Assembly: GCA_020026335.1 (NCBI GenBank)
Contig: JAHHQO010000005.1
Coordinates: forward strand, 62,001-126,000
DNA from: Alistipes sp.
Lineage (GTDB): Bacteria; Bacteroidota; Bacteroidia; Bacteroidales; Rikenellaceae
Direction of reading: 5' to 3'
Length of the DNA stretch: 64,000 nt
The position numbers and the translations under genes are program-made. Below are positions 42,760 to 52,061 of the stretch, one piece after another. Under the pieces are notes generated by a model, which had not been told where the DNA came from, made no database searches, and was given only the letters and a program-made list of their open reading frames with translations. Position 1 is the first letter of the stretch, and each line of letters opens with the position of its first letter.

Positions 42760-45700
42760 TTAGAAAGTTACGTTCACACCACCGGAGATGGTACGGATAG
42801 GCGAATACATCGAAGAGTTGGTAGTACCCGACAGCGACTGACGAGGATCCAAACCACGACGATATGACCAGTAGAATACGTTGTCACATGCCAAGTAGAT
42901 GCGCATACGCTCCACCTTGAACTTGCGAGTGAAGTTCACGGGAAGGGTGTAACCTACCTGAAGGTTCTGGAAGCTGAGGTAACTTGCGTCAACCAGGAAA
43001 CGGTCAGACATCGCGTTGATGTTCTTATCGTTGAACTGGTAACGAGGAATGTTCGAATTGGGATTCTCGGGAGTCCATGCGTTGAGCACGTCCTTGTGAA
43101 CATTCGAACCGCCCGATGTGGGAGCACCTACGAACGAAGCATAACCCGAATCATAGGTCAGACCACCAATCTGGTAAGTGAAGCTGGCCGAAATATCAAC
43201 ACCGTAGAACGAGAACGAAGTGCCGAAACCACCATATACCGAAGGTGTGGGGTTGCCACAGAGGTAATCGGTAGCCTCCTGATACTCTTCAGTAGTCTCA
43301 CGACCAACTACATTACCGTCCTTGTCCAATTTGTTGCGGTACCACATGGGAAGACCATTTTCGTGGTTGATACCAGCGTACTGAGGCATATAGAAGGTAT
43401 TGAGCGGCAGATTCTCACCCAGGAACGACGAACCGGTAGCAAAACCCGAATAACCCTGAACAGTCATGGTCTTCTTGGCATCGGGCAACATGGTCACCTT
43501 ATTCTTGAAGTGGGTCAGGTTGAAGTCGAAATCCCAGCTGAAGTTCTTGGTGCGGATAAGACCGGCGTGCAACTCCATCTCGAAACCTGAGTTACGCATA
43601 TCACCGACATTGTCGAAGTAACCGCTGTAACCCAACGAGAGAGGTACGGGGAAGAAGAACAACATATCCGTAGTCTTGCGGTAGAAGTACTCCATGCTAC
43701 CGGTCAGACGGTTGCCGAAGAGTCCGAACTCGAAACCGGCATTCATATTGGTGTTGGTCTCCCAAGTGATGTTGGGATTACCGTGGTGACCGGCAACGAG
43801 TGCCAACTCACCGTCGTTGTTCTGAATCGAATAGGTATCGGTATAGAGGTAATCGCCGATGTTATCGTTACCCTGCGAACCGATAGAGAATTTGAGCTTC
43901 AAGAGGTCCACCCACTTGGCGTTGAACCAATTTTCGTGGTTGATAACCCACGCACCACCGACAGACCAGAAGTTACCCCAACGGTGATCGGGATGGAAGC
44001 GCGAAGAAGCATCACGACGATACGAACCGCTCAGGAAGATACGGTTGTCATAGTCATACTGTACACGACCGAAGTAACCCTCGTTGTTGTACTTCGAACG
44101 GTTAGAACCTACCTGCTGCTTATCGACAACGGCTGCGTCCAACTCGTCGGCATTGGGAGTCCAGAGCATAGCCTTCGAACCGCCCAGGGTGTAGCCCTGC
44201 GACTTGTAGTACTCGTGACCCAACATCGCCTCGAAGTGATGATGCTCACCGAAGTTCTTGGTGTAGTTAATCAACTGCTGGAGGTTCAAATAAGTCGAAC
44301 GGTTGTGGTGAACGCTCAAAAGACCGCCATCGATAGCAAACTGACCATACATGGCGTTACGTCTCTGGATCGAGCGAGTCTCATCGAGACCGAAACCGAC
44401 ATTGACAGTTAATTTCAAATCCTTGTAGAGCTGGAAGTCTGCAAAAGCAGTACCGTTGATGGCGTTACCCTCGCTGAGCGACTTATCCAACCACGAAGTC
44501 TGCAATGCGTTGGCCGAAGGCTGGATAGGACGCGACAGACCTGCGTTGCCCTTGTCACCGTAGTCGTACATCTTCATACCGTACTTGTCGACCATGATGT
44601 TACCCTTACCGTCACGGATGTAAACGGGATAGATAGGAGCCATGTAGGTCGAGAAGGCGAAGATGTTACCGGTTGAAGAACCGTTACCCTCGTCACCGTT
44701 ACCGTTGTTCCACTTGAAGTTGGCGTAACCGAAGTTGGCACCTACCTTCAACCATTTCTTGGCCTGGAAGTCGGCACGCAGACGACCGGTGTAACGCTCC
44801 ATGTCGGAACCCTCGATGATACCCTGATTGTTCAGGTAACCGAAAGAAGCCGAGAACGAAGAACGATCGGAACGACCCGAAACGCTGATGTTGTACTCCT
44901 GACGGAGCGAGCTCTTATAGGTCTCGTCCAACCAGTCGTCGGGACGCAACCAGTAGTCCTGACCGCCGTAATTGACCAGACGACCCAGCGTAGCGTTGGG
45001 GTTCACCTTACCGTTCTGACCGATGAACATCTCACCCTGGGGAACGGTATATACCTGGTAAGCCAGACCACCCGACATTGCGGGACCGACTACCATGTTG
45101 TTAGCCTTGATGTAAGCCTGATCGGGAGAGAGCTTCTCCTTGTCTACATAGTAGTTGTAGAGTGCGCCGTAGTACGACTCGTAATACTGTGCAGGGCTTG
45201 AGAGCGTCTCGTAGGTACGCATAGCGCGAGAGTTAACACCCCACTTGGCGTCAACATTCACCACTGCGTCACGCGACTTGGCTTTCTTGGTAGTAATCAT
45301 GATGACACCGTTGGCACCACGAGCACCGTAAAGTGCATTGGAAGCGGCATCCTTCAACACAGTCATCGACTCGATATCCTGAGTATTGATGTTGTTCAGG
45401 TCACCGGGATAAGGTACACCGTCGACAACAATCAGAGGATCGGTACCCGCAGAAATAGAGCTGAAACCACGAATGACCAACTGGGGTTTTGCACCGAGGT
45501 CACCCGAAGCGGTAGTCATCTGCACACCGGCAACCTTACCCTCCAAAGCACGGGTAACACTGGTGTTCTGCACCTTGGCGATATCATCAGCCTTAACGAC
45601 GACAGCCGAACCGGTGAAGGCTTCCTTCTTGGCAGTACCGAATGCTACGACCACCACATCCTCGATAGCCTGTGTGTCCTCCTTGAGGGAGACTTTGAGG

Positions 45701-45963
45701 TAGGTCTGTTCGCCGACCTCTACACGCATTGTGTGATAGCCGATATACGAAATCACAAGAGCATCTTTACGTCCCGCACGGATATCGAACATACCCTCTG
45801 CGTTGGTAGTTGTTCCGACACTTGTGCCTTCCACTAAAATGGTAGCTCCGATGATGGGTTCTCCTTCAGAACCTGTAACCAGACCGGAGACCTGCTGCTT
45901 CTGGGCAAAAAGCATGCCCCACCCAAATACAGCAATCAGCAATAGTACAATTTTTCTTACCAT
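42760..45963 (-). CDS. SusC/RagA-family TonB-dependent transporter 1
   Basis: A 1067-residue outer-membrane transporter. A signal peptide of about 21 residues (ending MLFAQ) precedes a carboxypeptidase-regulatory-like domain (about 23-105). The plug follows (about 110-225, with YGARGANGVIMITTKK), then a 22-strand barrel ending in phenylalanine. No N-terminal STN signalling domain is present, so it does not itself signal to a FecR-type anti-sigma factor. It imports oligosaccharides or peptides with its SusD partner. A consensus promoter lies 41 bases upstream. Confidence 0.95.
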   Translation of the reverse strand: MVRKIVLLLIAVFGWGMLFAQKQQVSGLVTGSEGEPIIGATILVEGTSVGTTTNAEGMFDIRAGRKDALVISYIGYHTMRVEVGEQTYLKVSLKEDTQAIEDVVVVAFGTAKKEAFTGSAVVVKADDIAKVQNTSVTRALEGKVAGVQMTTASGDLGAKPQLVIRGFSSISAGTDPLIVVDGVPYPGDLNNINTQDIESMTVLKDAASNALYGARGANGVIMITTKKAKSRDAVVNVDAKWGVNSRAMRTYETLSSPAQYYESYYGALYNYYVDKEKLSPDQAYIKANNMVVGPAMSGGLAYQVYTVPQGEMFIGQNGKVNPNATLGRLVNYGGQDYWLRPDDWLDETYKSSLRQEYNISVSGRSDRSSFSASFGYLNNQGIIEGSDMERYTGRLRADFQAKKWLKVGANFGYANFKWNNGNGDEGNGSSTGNIFAFSTYMAPIYPVYIRDGKGNIMVDKYGMKMYDYGDKGNAGLSRPIQPSANALQTSWLDKSLSEGNAINGTAFADFQLYKDLKLTVNVGFGLDETRSIQRRNAMYGQFAIDGGLLSVHHNRSTYLNLQQLINYTKNFGEHHHFEAMLGHEYYKSQGYTLGGSKAMLWTPNADELDAAVVDKQQVGSNRSKYNNEGYFGRVQYDYDNRIFLSGSYRRDASSRFHPDHRWGNFWSVGGAWVINHENWFNAKWVDLLKLKFSIGSQGNDNIGDYLYTDTYSIQNNDGELALVAGHHGNPNITWETNTNMNAGFEFGLFGNRLTGSMEYFYRKTTDMLFFFPVPLSLGYSGYFDNVGDMRNSGFEMELHAGLIRTKNFSWDFDFNLTHFKNKVTMLPDAKKTMTVQGYSGFATGSSFLGENLPLNTFYMPQYAGINHENGLPMWYRNKLDKDGNVVGRETTEEYQEATDYLCGNPTPSVYGGFGTSFSFYGVDISASFTYQIGGLTYDSGYASFVGAPTSGGSNVHKDVLNAWTPENPNSNIPRYQFNDKNINAMSDRFLVDASYLSFQNLQVGYTLPVNFTRKFKVERMRIYLACDNVFYWSYRRGLDPRQSLSGTTNSSMYSPIRTISGGVNVTF

Positions 45964-46003
45964 AAGCGTTAAATAAATTGGGTTTGATTATAAAGTCCAA
46001 TAG

Positions 46004-46034
46004 CAAAAGTAAAAAAACAAGTAGAAATCTGCAA
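46004..46034 (-). promoter_or_regulatory. Promoter of SusCD operon 1
   Basis: On the minus strand TTG (46034-46032), 20 bases, then TACTTTTG (46011-46004), a full match to the Bacteroidota consensus. The start codon is 41 bases downstream. Confidence 0.75.
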
Positions 46035-46635
46035 GAGAATTAATAAAATAAATTTACTAAATTTTGCATTATTAGCAAACACCCCCGGTTTGATTATACA
46101 TTTCCTAAAAAAACTGAATTATTGTTATAATCTGTAATTATTTTAAGAATTCGAAGAATTTTCAGTTTATATCTTATTGATTATCTGCACTTTACCACTC
46201 TACTGAAATTTATCGGTTTTTCGACCCTCACCGCTCAATCTCCAATCACCGATTTTGCACAACATTGAGAGAGCGTTGTTTATACTTATATATTATATAA
46301 GATTATTATTAAAATTTAGTTACAGGCACCCTGTTAATCAGAATATTTACTATCGATAAATAATTATTAATTAATCATAATAACTCATTTTTTATTAAAA
46401 ATCCGACCAAAAACACACTAATTTTTCCGATAATTCCCCGAAAATTGGGATGCTGCCATAATAAATTAATTTAATAAGTCATTCCGACTGCCATATTTGC
46501 CAATCTTCATCACATTTTTTCGGCAGCAATATCACCTATTTCCGTTACGTTTCATCACTACCCCATTTCTTGTGCAAAGAAATTTTACAATTGGCGAGGT
46601 CCGTGGAAAGTTTTTTGACAGATTTTTTTTCGTAA

Positions 46636-46980
46636 TGGCGGGGAAAGGAGCGATTTTTCGTTTTCCGCGGAGTCGGCTGGACGGGACGGAGTGTTCGGAT
46701 TTTCGGATTAGGAAACTGGAGGGGGGCGCGGAGAGGGAATTCTTTGGGAGGCGTTCTTTAGGGAAGAGGGAAAGAGAAGGTTCAGGGGAACGAGAAACGC
46801 GGGCGGTGCGTTCGGGAAGGGAGATTACGGGAGGAATGAATTTGTGAGAGGAAGCGTTCGGTAAGGATTGGGGAGGGGAAGCGTCGTTCGGGGAATTTCA
46901 ATGGTGGAAAGAGGATTTCGAGACAGATGGGGAAGCTGATTTGGGGGGGGGAGGAAGCATTGAAAAGTGAAGCGAGAATG
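46636..46980 (+). repeat. G-rich purine tract including a G9 run
   Basis: About 340 bases rich in G and A on the plus strand, with repeated GGGA/GGAAG words and a run of nine G at 46943-46951. Such tracts can form G-quadruplexes and are prone to slippage. Confidence 0.5.
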
Positions 46981-46994
46981 GTTCGGCAAACATA

Positions 46995-47002
46995 TATATT
47001 TG
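46995..47002 (+). promoter_or_regulatory. -7 box upstream of the MFS exporter
   Basis: TATATTTG matches TAnnTTTG, 177 bases before the exporter start. No TTG -33 is seen. Confidence 0.35.
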
Positions 47003-47178
47003 TTGCGCCACACATAATATAGGTATAGAAAATGCTCCGCGCCGATAAAATCCGAGACCATCGCCACGAAAAGCAACTTCCACATCACAAAAAATGGGTA
47101 ACACCCCAACCGTCAGCCCGGAATTATCACTAATTTCGCACCGCATTCGGTCATCGACCGTAAAAATTCTGCTCCGAC

Positions 47179-48573
47179 ATGGAAAAAAATTCACCACGTA
47201 TCCTCGGCAACACCCACTGGGACGGTCTGCGGGGACGACAACTCTATATCGCCATGGCCGCCTTGCTGTGCGGTCTTTTCTTCTCGGTAATGGACGGCAC
47301 GGTGTGCAATGTGGCACTGCCCACCCTCTCCCGCGAGCTGAACATCGCCCCCTCGGAGTCGATATGGATTGTCAATGCGTTTCAAATCGTCATCGTGATG
47401 ATGTTGCTGCCCTTCGCCTCGTTGGGCGAACTGATTAGCTACCGCAAGATTTACCTCATCGGCATCACGTTGTTCACCTCGGGTTCGCTGCTCTGCGCCA
47501 TGGCCGCCTCGTTCGGCGGGTTGGTAACGGCGCGTGTGGTGCAGGGACTCGGTGCCGCCATGGTGATGAGCATCAACACCTCACTCGTCAAACTCATCTA
47601 CCCCAAGAAACATCTGGGCAAGGGCATCGGTCTCAATGCCACGGTCGTGGCGTTGGGTTTGGTGGCAGGTCCTGTGATTACGGGAGCCATTCTCTCGGTG
47701 GCAACGTGGCACTGGCTCTTCATCATCAACCTGCCGTTTGGTCTCATCGCCTTTCTGCTGGCACGCAAATCACTGCCCGAGAACCCCACGAAAGTGGAGG
47801 GACGACACTTCGACTATCGGGAAGCCCTCCTCAACGCCCTCACCTTCGGACTCTTTTTCGCCTGCTTCGAGGCCTTCTCCAACGATGTGGCGGAGTGGAT
47901 TCTGCTCATCGGGGTGGCGTTGTTCCTCCTCACGGCCACCGTCTATGTGCGTTACCAGCAGCACCGCGAGTTCCCCATGTTGCCCCTCGACCTCTTGCAG
48001 AGCTCCATATTTTCGCTCTCCATCATCACGAGCATCGTCTCCTTTGCTTCGCAGACGCTGGCGATGGTCGGCATGCCCTTCCTGCTGATGCACTCTTTCG
48101 GCTACGATGCCGTGCAGACGGGAGTACTGATGACCGCCTACCCCATTGTCATTCTGGTGATTGCGCCCATATCGGGATTTCTCATCGGGCGCGTCAGCCC
48201 CGAATTGCTGGGTTGTTTCGGATTGCTGATGCTCTGCATCGGTAGTTTTCTGTTGGCGTTCCTCCCTGCGGACTGCGGATTTTGGGACATCGTGTGGCGT
48301 TTTGCGGTGTGCGGTCTGGGCTTCGGATTCTTCCAGTCGCCCAACAACCACCTCATTCTCTCCGCCGCCCCCACCCACCGCGCCGGCAGTGCCAGCGGTA
48401 TGATGGCGTCCGCCCGATTGGTGGGACAGACCACGGGAGCGGCATGTGTGGCGATGGCATTCCGACTCTTTGACGACAAAGGCCCCATGATGACAATGGT
48501 TTTGGGCGGTATGCTCTCCTTAGCGGGTATGCTCTCATCGTTGGCAAGGTACATCGGCGCACGACACAAATAA
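47179..48573 (+). CDS. DHA2-type MFS drug exporter (14 helices)
   Basis: A 464-residue major facilitator of the EmrB/QacA type. About 14 hydrophobic segments are present. The family motif A region (LIYPKKHLGKGIG) and the exporter motif C (GLVAGPVITGAILS) are recognised. It is predicted to export drugs or other amphiphiles by proton antiport across the inner membrane. No membrane-fusion or TolC-like partner is next to it. A long gene-free stretch precedes it and a bidirectional terminator follows. Confidence 0.88.
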   Translation: MEKNSPRILGNTHWDGLRGRQLYIAMAALLCGLFFSVMDGTVCNVALPTLSRELNIAPSESIWIVNAFQIVIVMMLLPFASLGELISYRKIYLIGITLFTSGSLLCAMAASFGGLVTARVVQGLGAAMVMSINTSLVKLIYPKKHLGKGIGLNATVVALGLVAGPVITGAILSVATWHWLFIINLPFGLIAFLLARKSLPENPTKVEGRHFDYREALLNALTFGLFFACFEAFSNDVAEWILLIGVALFLLTATVYVRYQQHREFPMLPLDLLQSSIFSLSIITSIVSFASQTLAMVGMPFLLMHSFGYDAVQTGVLMTAYPIVILVIAPISGFLIGRVSPELLGCFGLLMLCIGSFLLAFLPADCGFWDIVWRFAVCGLGFGFFQSPNNHLILSAAPTHRAGSASGMMASARLVGQTTGAACVAMAFRLFDDKGPMMTMVLGGMLSLAGMLSSLARYIGARHK

Positions 48574-48621
48574 AAAAAGCGTCCGACTCTTCGTCAAACG
48601 CTCCATCTAACCTATCTACCG

Positions 48622-48662
48622 AAAAAAAAGACCTCCTGCCCCGAAGGGTAGGGAGTCTTTTT
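48622..48662. terminator. Bidirectional terminator, MFS exporter / Hsp20
   Basis: AAAAAGAC...CCC pairs with GGG...GTCTTTTT with two internal mismatches, ending in T5 on one strand and in a T8 on the other. Confidence 0.75.
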
Positions 48663-48694
48663 CATTCTTCCGCAAAGGGAAGAGTGAAATCTCC

Positions 48695-49129
48695 TTATCG
48701 GATTTCTATCATACGAAGCTCGTCGGCATGCGCGTCCAAAGCCTTCTTGTGCAAATCAATCGTCAATACGCCATCGTTTACCGATGCAGAGATTTGCTCA
48801 CAATCCACATCATCGGGAAGGGCCAGTGCTTGCTGGAACTTCGAGTATGAGAATTCGCGGCGCAAATATTTTTTATTCTTATCTTCATCCTTCTTGTCCT
48901 CCTTCTTCTCAATCGACACAACGAGATGCTCGCTGTCCGAGAGATAAATTTTAAAATCATCTTTGGTCATACCGGGAGCGGCGACCTCTACCTTGTAGGA
49001 TTTTTCGTCCTCACTCACATTGATTGCCGGTGCCGTGGCTTGAGCTTTGGGCATCCAATCATTCTCAAAGAAATCGTTAAATAAACTCGGCAACCAATCT
49101 TGATTGTAACTTCTTCTTACAGGTATCAT
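48695..49129 (-). CDS. Small heat-shock protein (Hsp20/alpha-crystallin)
   Basis: A 144-residue chaperone with a short N-terminal arm (PSLFNDFFENDW), an alpha-crystallin domain (about 35-130, ending GVLTIDLHKK) and a short C-terminal tail. It holds unfolded proteins in an ATP-independent way. ATG at 49129 is chosen because a GGAGG sequence lies eight bases upstream and the protein then begins MIPVRRSYNQDWLPSLF, like other Bacteroidota family members. The alternative ATG 15 bases upstream would place GGAGG inside the coding region. The longer open frame reaching 49342 is not a plausible start. Confidence 0.9.
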   Translation of the reverse strand: MIPVRRSYNQDWLPSLFNDFFENDWMPKAQATAPAINVSEDEKSYKVEVAAPGMTKDDFKIYLSDSEHLVVSIEKKEDKKDEDKNKKYLRREFSYSKFQQALALPDDVDCEQISASVNDGVLTIDLHKKALDAHADELRMIEIR

Positions 49130-49465
49130 AATCAATTCCTCCATTTTTTTAAGTTTAACATCTCTTTGGATTGAACCACTTTTGAGATTCAATTCACCCC
49201 TCAATACTTCAAATTGTGTGCCACGACTTTTTCGTCCTTTGTAGAGCCCCTGCCGCGCACCTCGATGTCGTTTTTTAGCACAAAATATGACAAATAATGC
49301 CAAACCGTGACATTTTGTCACCGAAAAGTTCACATCTTTCACCCATTCATTGACACGGGTGAGAAGTTTATGTGGTGAAAAATCGCGTTTTCGTTGAAAA
49401 AATTTTTGTCACTTCCATTCAATACATATATTTGCAATTGATAAATTTGATAAATAGTGCTTGAT
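49130..49465. other. Divergent region between Hsp20 and fimbrillin operon
   Basis: About 335 bases, AT-rich near 49300-49440. It contains the plus-strand promoter at 49406-49434. No consensus Hsp20 promoter or CIRCE-type repeat was recognised. Confidence 0.5.
49406..49434 (+). promoter_or_regulatory. Promoter of the fimbrillin/DUF4493 operon
   Basis: TTG at 49406-49408, 18 bases, then TATATTTG at 49427-49434, close to the Bacteroidota consensus and 31 bases before the start. Confidence 0.65.
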
Positions 49466-51271
49466 ATGAAAATACGTTTTTTCACACTTCTCACAACGCT
49501 TTCCCTGCTGGCGAGCGGCTGCTCCGACACCCCCATGACGGAGTCTCCGACACCCGACCGAAAGATGAAAGTCATCGTGGGTTCGTCCCCGAGTCTCGAC
49601 ATCGAAACCCGCACCCAAATCGGTGAGGACGGCAGCTCGGTGCAATGGAAAGAATCCGACAAAATCACCCTGTGGGCAGTCAATCTCCGACAGGAGAGCG
49701 TGGTCGATGCGGTGGATTTCGCCCTCTTCCACTACAATTCGGAGTTCTCTACGGCACGTTTCACCGCCGACATTCCCACAATGGAGGCAGGCAGTTATAC
49801 TTATTATGCCCTCTCGCCCCGCCCCAACCACTACGACATGACGCAGGGCGTGGCATCATTCGATATCCCCTCGACACAGAACGGCGACCGCGATTTGTCG
49901 TGCGATGTTATGGTAGCGACACCCGTCAAGGCCGATGCACTGAAGGAGGGCGACAACTCCTCGAAGGTGAATTTCCAATTTTCACACAAAGTACACCTGT
50001 TGAAAATCCGCATTGCGGAGAACCGTCTGGGTCAGCCCATCGAGCGACTGACACTGAAATTCCCCGTGGCGGTGACCGGCTCGATGCAGGTCAATATGCA
50101 GGACGCAGCGGCTGCCCCCACCGTGACGGAGAGTGAAGCGGGTAAACTTCTGACGCTCAACCTCACAAAGCCCATTGACAAGGGCGATGTCATCTATGCC
50201 GCCATTGCCCCCGTGGAGCTTCAGGCGCAGGATAAAATCGAAATCAGAGCCTACGGAACAGGAGAGCGCTCCCTCGGTGTGAAGATGTCGGGCAAGGCCT
50301 TTGCCGCAGGACACACCACCCCCGTTGCGCTGAGCATACCCTCGGCACAGCCAGCCACACGCCTGCGATTCACCCTGGACGGTGACGGCACGGCAGTCAT
50401 CGGCGAGAAGGTCACTGCCCTGCACCTCATTGCGTCCGGGCAGGAGACCCTTCCCAACGGCACAGCCCGTCAGACGCTCACCCCCACAGGCAACAACACC
50501 TACGAGTTGAGTTACTACGACAGCGAGACTCCCGACCTCTCAGGCAAGGCGTTCACCCTCGAATTTGAGACCGAGAACACCCTCGTCCGCCGTGAGGTCA
50601 CCCTGCCACAAATCAACAGCGGAGCAGAAAACCGTTTGGAGGTGGTTGTACCGCCCCTCTACTTCGAGGATTTCTCCTCGGTGGCGGCTTTCGACTACCA
50701 CACCAATGTGGTCAGCGGCTTCACGCAGGACGGCAAGAACTACGCCCCCGAGGATTTGTCGAAGTACGGCTTGAAGGGCGGCTGGTCGGGAACGCGTGTG
50801 GGTGCTGCCGCAGGCAAGGGTCTGCGCATCGCCTGCCGTGTGAATGTGGCAGTTATCGCCTACAACTACGACGGCAGGGTCGATTCCGCGCCCATTTCCG
50901 CCATCAAGGAGGGCAGGCAGGTCAATCTGGAGGTGTCGTTCGACTATGCCGGTGACCGCCAGCTGGCAGGCTCGGTGAAGTCGGGCAATCCCCTCCTCAC
51001 CTTCGGCTGGACGAACACGCAGGGTCCCATCGACATCACCCACGCCACCGAGCATATCCTCATCGACAAGCAGGAACTCCCCGCAGAGGGTGACGGCAAG
51101 GGCACACCCCTCTATGACAAAGTAAAGAACACGATGACCCGCAACATCACGGGAGCAACTAACCAAACCCGTCTCACGTTCCATATCACCGACAACGTAC
51201 CCAAATCGTTCAACGGGTTCAGTATGTTCTGGATTTACATCGACAATGTGAAGGTCAAAATCGCCAAATAA
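49466..51271 (+). CDS. Fimbrillin-family (Mfa/FimA-like) lipoprotein
   Basis: A 601-residue lipoprotein. Start ATG at 49466 is chosen so that the signal peptide begins MKIRFFTLLTTLSLLASGC; an in-frame ATG nine bases earlier is possible. The N-terminal 300 residues show the fimbrillin pattern: ETRTQIGEDGSSVQWKESD followed by ITLWA. The C-terminal 200 residues (from about 400) form a separate beta-sandwich (YFEDFSS, then VKVKIAK at the end) like a carbohydrate-binding jelly roll. First gene of a four-gene lipoprotein operon, with the next start eight bases after its stop. It is probably a pilus or surface-appendage subunit. Confidence 0.83.
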   Translation: MKIRFFTLLTTLSLLASGCSDTPMTESPTPDRKMKVIVGSSPSLDIETRTQIGEDGSSVQWKESDKITLWAVNLRQESVVDAVDFALFHYNSEFSTARFTADIPTMEAGSYTYYALSPRPNHYDMTQGVASFDIPSTQNGDRDLSCDVMVATPVKADALKEGDNSSKVNFQFSHKVHLLKIRIAENRLGQPIERLTLKFPVAVTGSMQVNMQDAAAAPTVTESEAGKLLTLNLTKPIDKGDVIYAAIAPVELQAQDKIEIRAYGTGERSLGVKMSGKAFAAGHTTPVALSIPSAQPATRLRFTLDGDGTAVIGEKVTALHLIASGQETLPNGTARQTLTPTGNNTYELSYYDSETPDLSGKAFTLEFETENTLVRREVTLPQINSGAENRLEVVVPPLYFEDFSSVAAFDYHTNVVSGFTQDGKNYAPEDLSKYGLKGGWSGTRVGAAAGKGLRIACRVNVAVIAYNYDGRVDSAPISAIKEGRQVNLEVSFDYAGDRQLAGSVKSGNPLLTFGWTNTQGPIDITHATEHILIDKQELPAEGDGKGTPLYDKVKNTMTRNITGATNQTRLTFHITDNVPKSFNGFSMFWIYIDNVKVKIAK

Positions 51272-51279
51272 CCATAACG

Positions 51280-52032
51280 ATGAAAAAGACATTAATCTAT
51301 ACGACACTTCTGCTGTTGGGCATGGGCTGCTCGAAAAACGATGCAGTTCCCCCACAGGAGGGTTACGGTACCCTCACCCTCCAATCGCAGATTGACACCC
51401 ACATCGCAACACGCGGTGAGGTGGCTTCGGGCAGCGAACTCACACCCGAGGAGTTGTCGCTCCGCATCACCGGCAAGGATTACGAGCACACGTGGGCAAC
51501 AGTAGCCGACTACACCACCGAATCCCCCCAGCTGATGAAGGGCGACTACAAAGTGGAACTCTACCACGGCGACCCCAAAAAGGAGGGCGAGAACCTGCCC
51601 TATTACCACGGCAGCGAACAGGTGACCGTTGTGGCACGTCGCGAGGTGACGGCACACGTCAAGGCGGCGATAGCCAACTCGCAGGTCGTGGTTCGTCTCA
51701 CGCAGGCTTTCTCCGACTATTTCCACGATGCACACTTCACCCTCACCACCCGTGATGGCGGCAAATTCGAATTCCACCCCACCACGACCGAGGCGACAAC
51801 ACCCATATATGTATGTGCAGGCAGTGTCATCACCCTCTCGGGTGAAGCCTCACGACAGGCAGGCGACCGTGTGACCTTCGCACCCCAGAAGCTCGACCCC
51901 ACGGTGGCACGCACACGCCACACCTTTGTGTTCGATGCCAAGAATGCAGGTCATGCCACCGTCACCATCACGTTGGACGACTCCGAGACCCAAACCCACG
52001 ACCTCGTATTCGAGCTCAACGGAAATGCCTAA
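51280..52032 (+). CDS. DUF4493 lipoprotein, short
   Basis: A 250-residue lipoprotein (lipobox LGMGC, Cys13) with a single DUF4493 domain, recognised from GYGTLTLQSQIDT, SLRITGKDYEHTW and LMKGDYKVELYHGDP. The second half is another small beta-sandwich. DUF4493 proteins are surface lipoproteins of Bacteroidota found next to fimbrillins; function unknown. It lies eight bases after the fimbrillin gene and 29 before the next DUF4493 gene. Confidence 0.78.
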   Translation: MKKTLIYTTLLLLGMGCSKNDAVPPQEGYGTLTLQSQIDTHIATRGEVASGSELTPEELSLRITGKDYEHTWATVADYTTESPQLMKGDYKVELYHGDPKKEGENLPYYHGSEQVTVVARREVTAHVKAAIANSQVVVRLTQAFSDYFHDAHFTLTTRDGGKFEFHPTTTEATTPIYVCAGSVITLSGEASRQAGDRVTFAPQKLDPTVARTRHTFVFDAKNAGHATVTITLDDSETQTHDLVFELNGNA

Positions 52033-52061
52033 ACCCCTAACGAATAAAACAGAACAACGAT

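Larger units (their letters stand above)
45964..47178. other. 1.2-kb gene-free region with an AT-rich and a G-rich half
   Basis: The left 650 bases are strongly A/T-rich and contain the SusC promoter. The right part (about 46630-46980) is purine-biased on the plus strand, with many GGG and GGGG runs. No open frame in either strand looks coding. It may be a decayed remnant or a regulatory spacer. Confidence 0.6.

Noticed and set aside
46497..46847. Open frame in the gene-free region before the MFS exporter
   Set aside because: The predicted protein is Arg/Gly/Glu low-complexity from the G-rich tract, with no start context or homology pattern.
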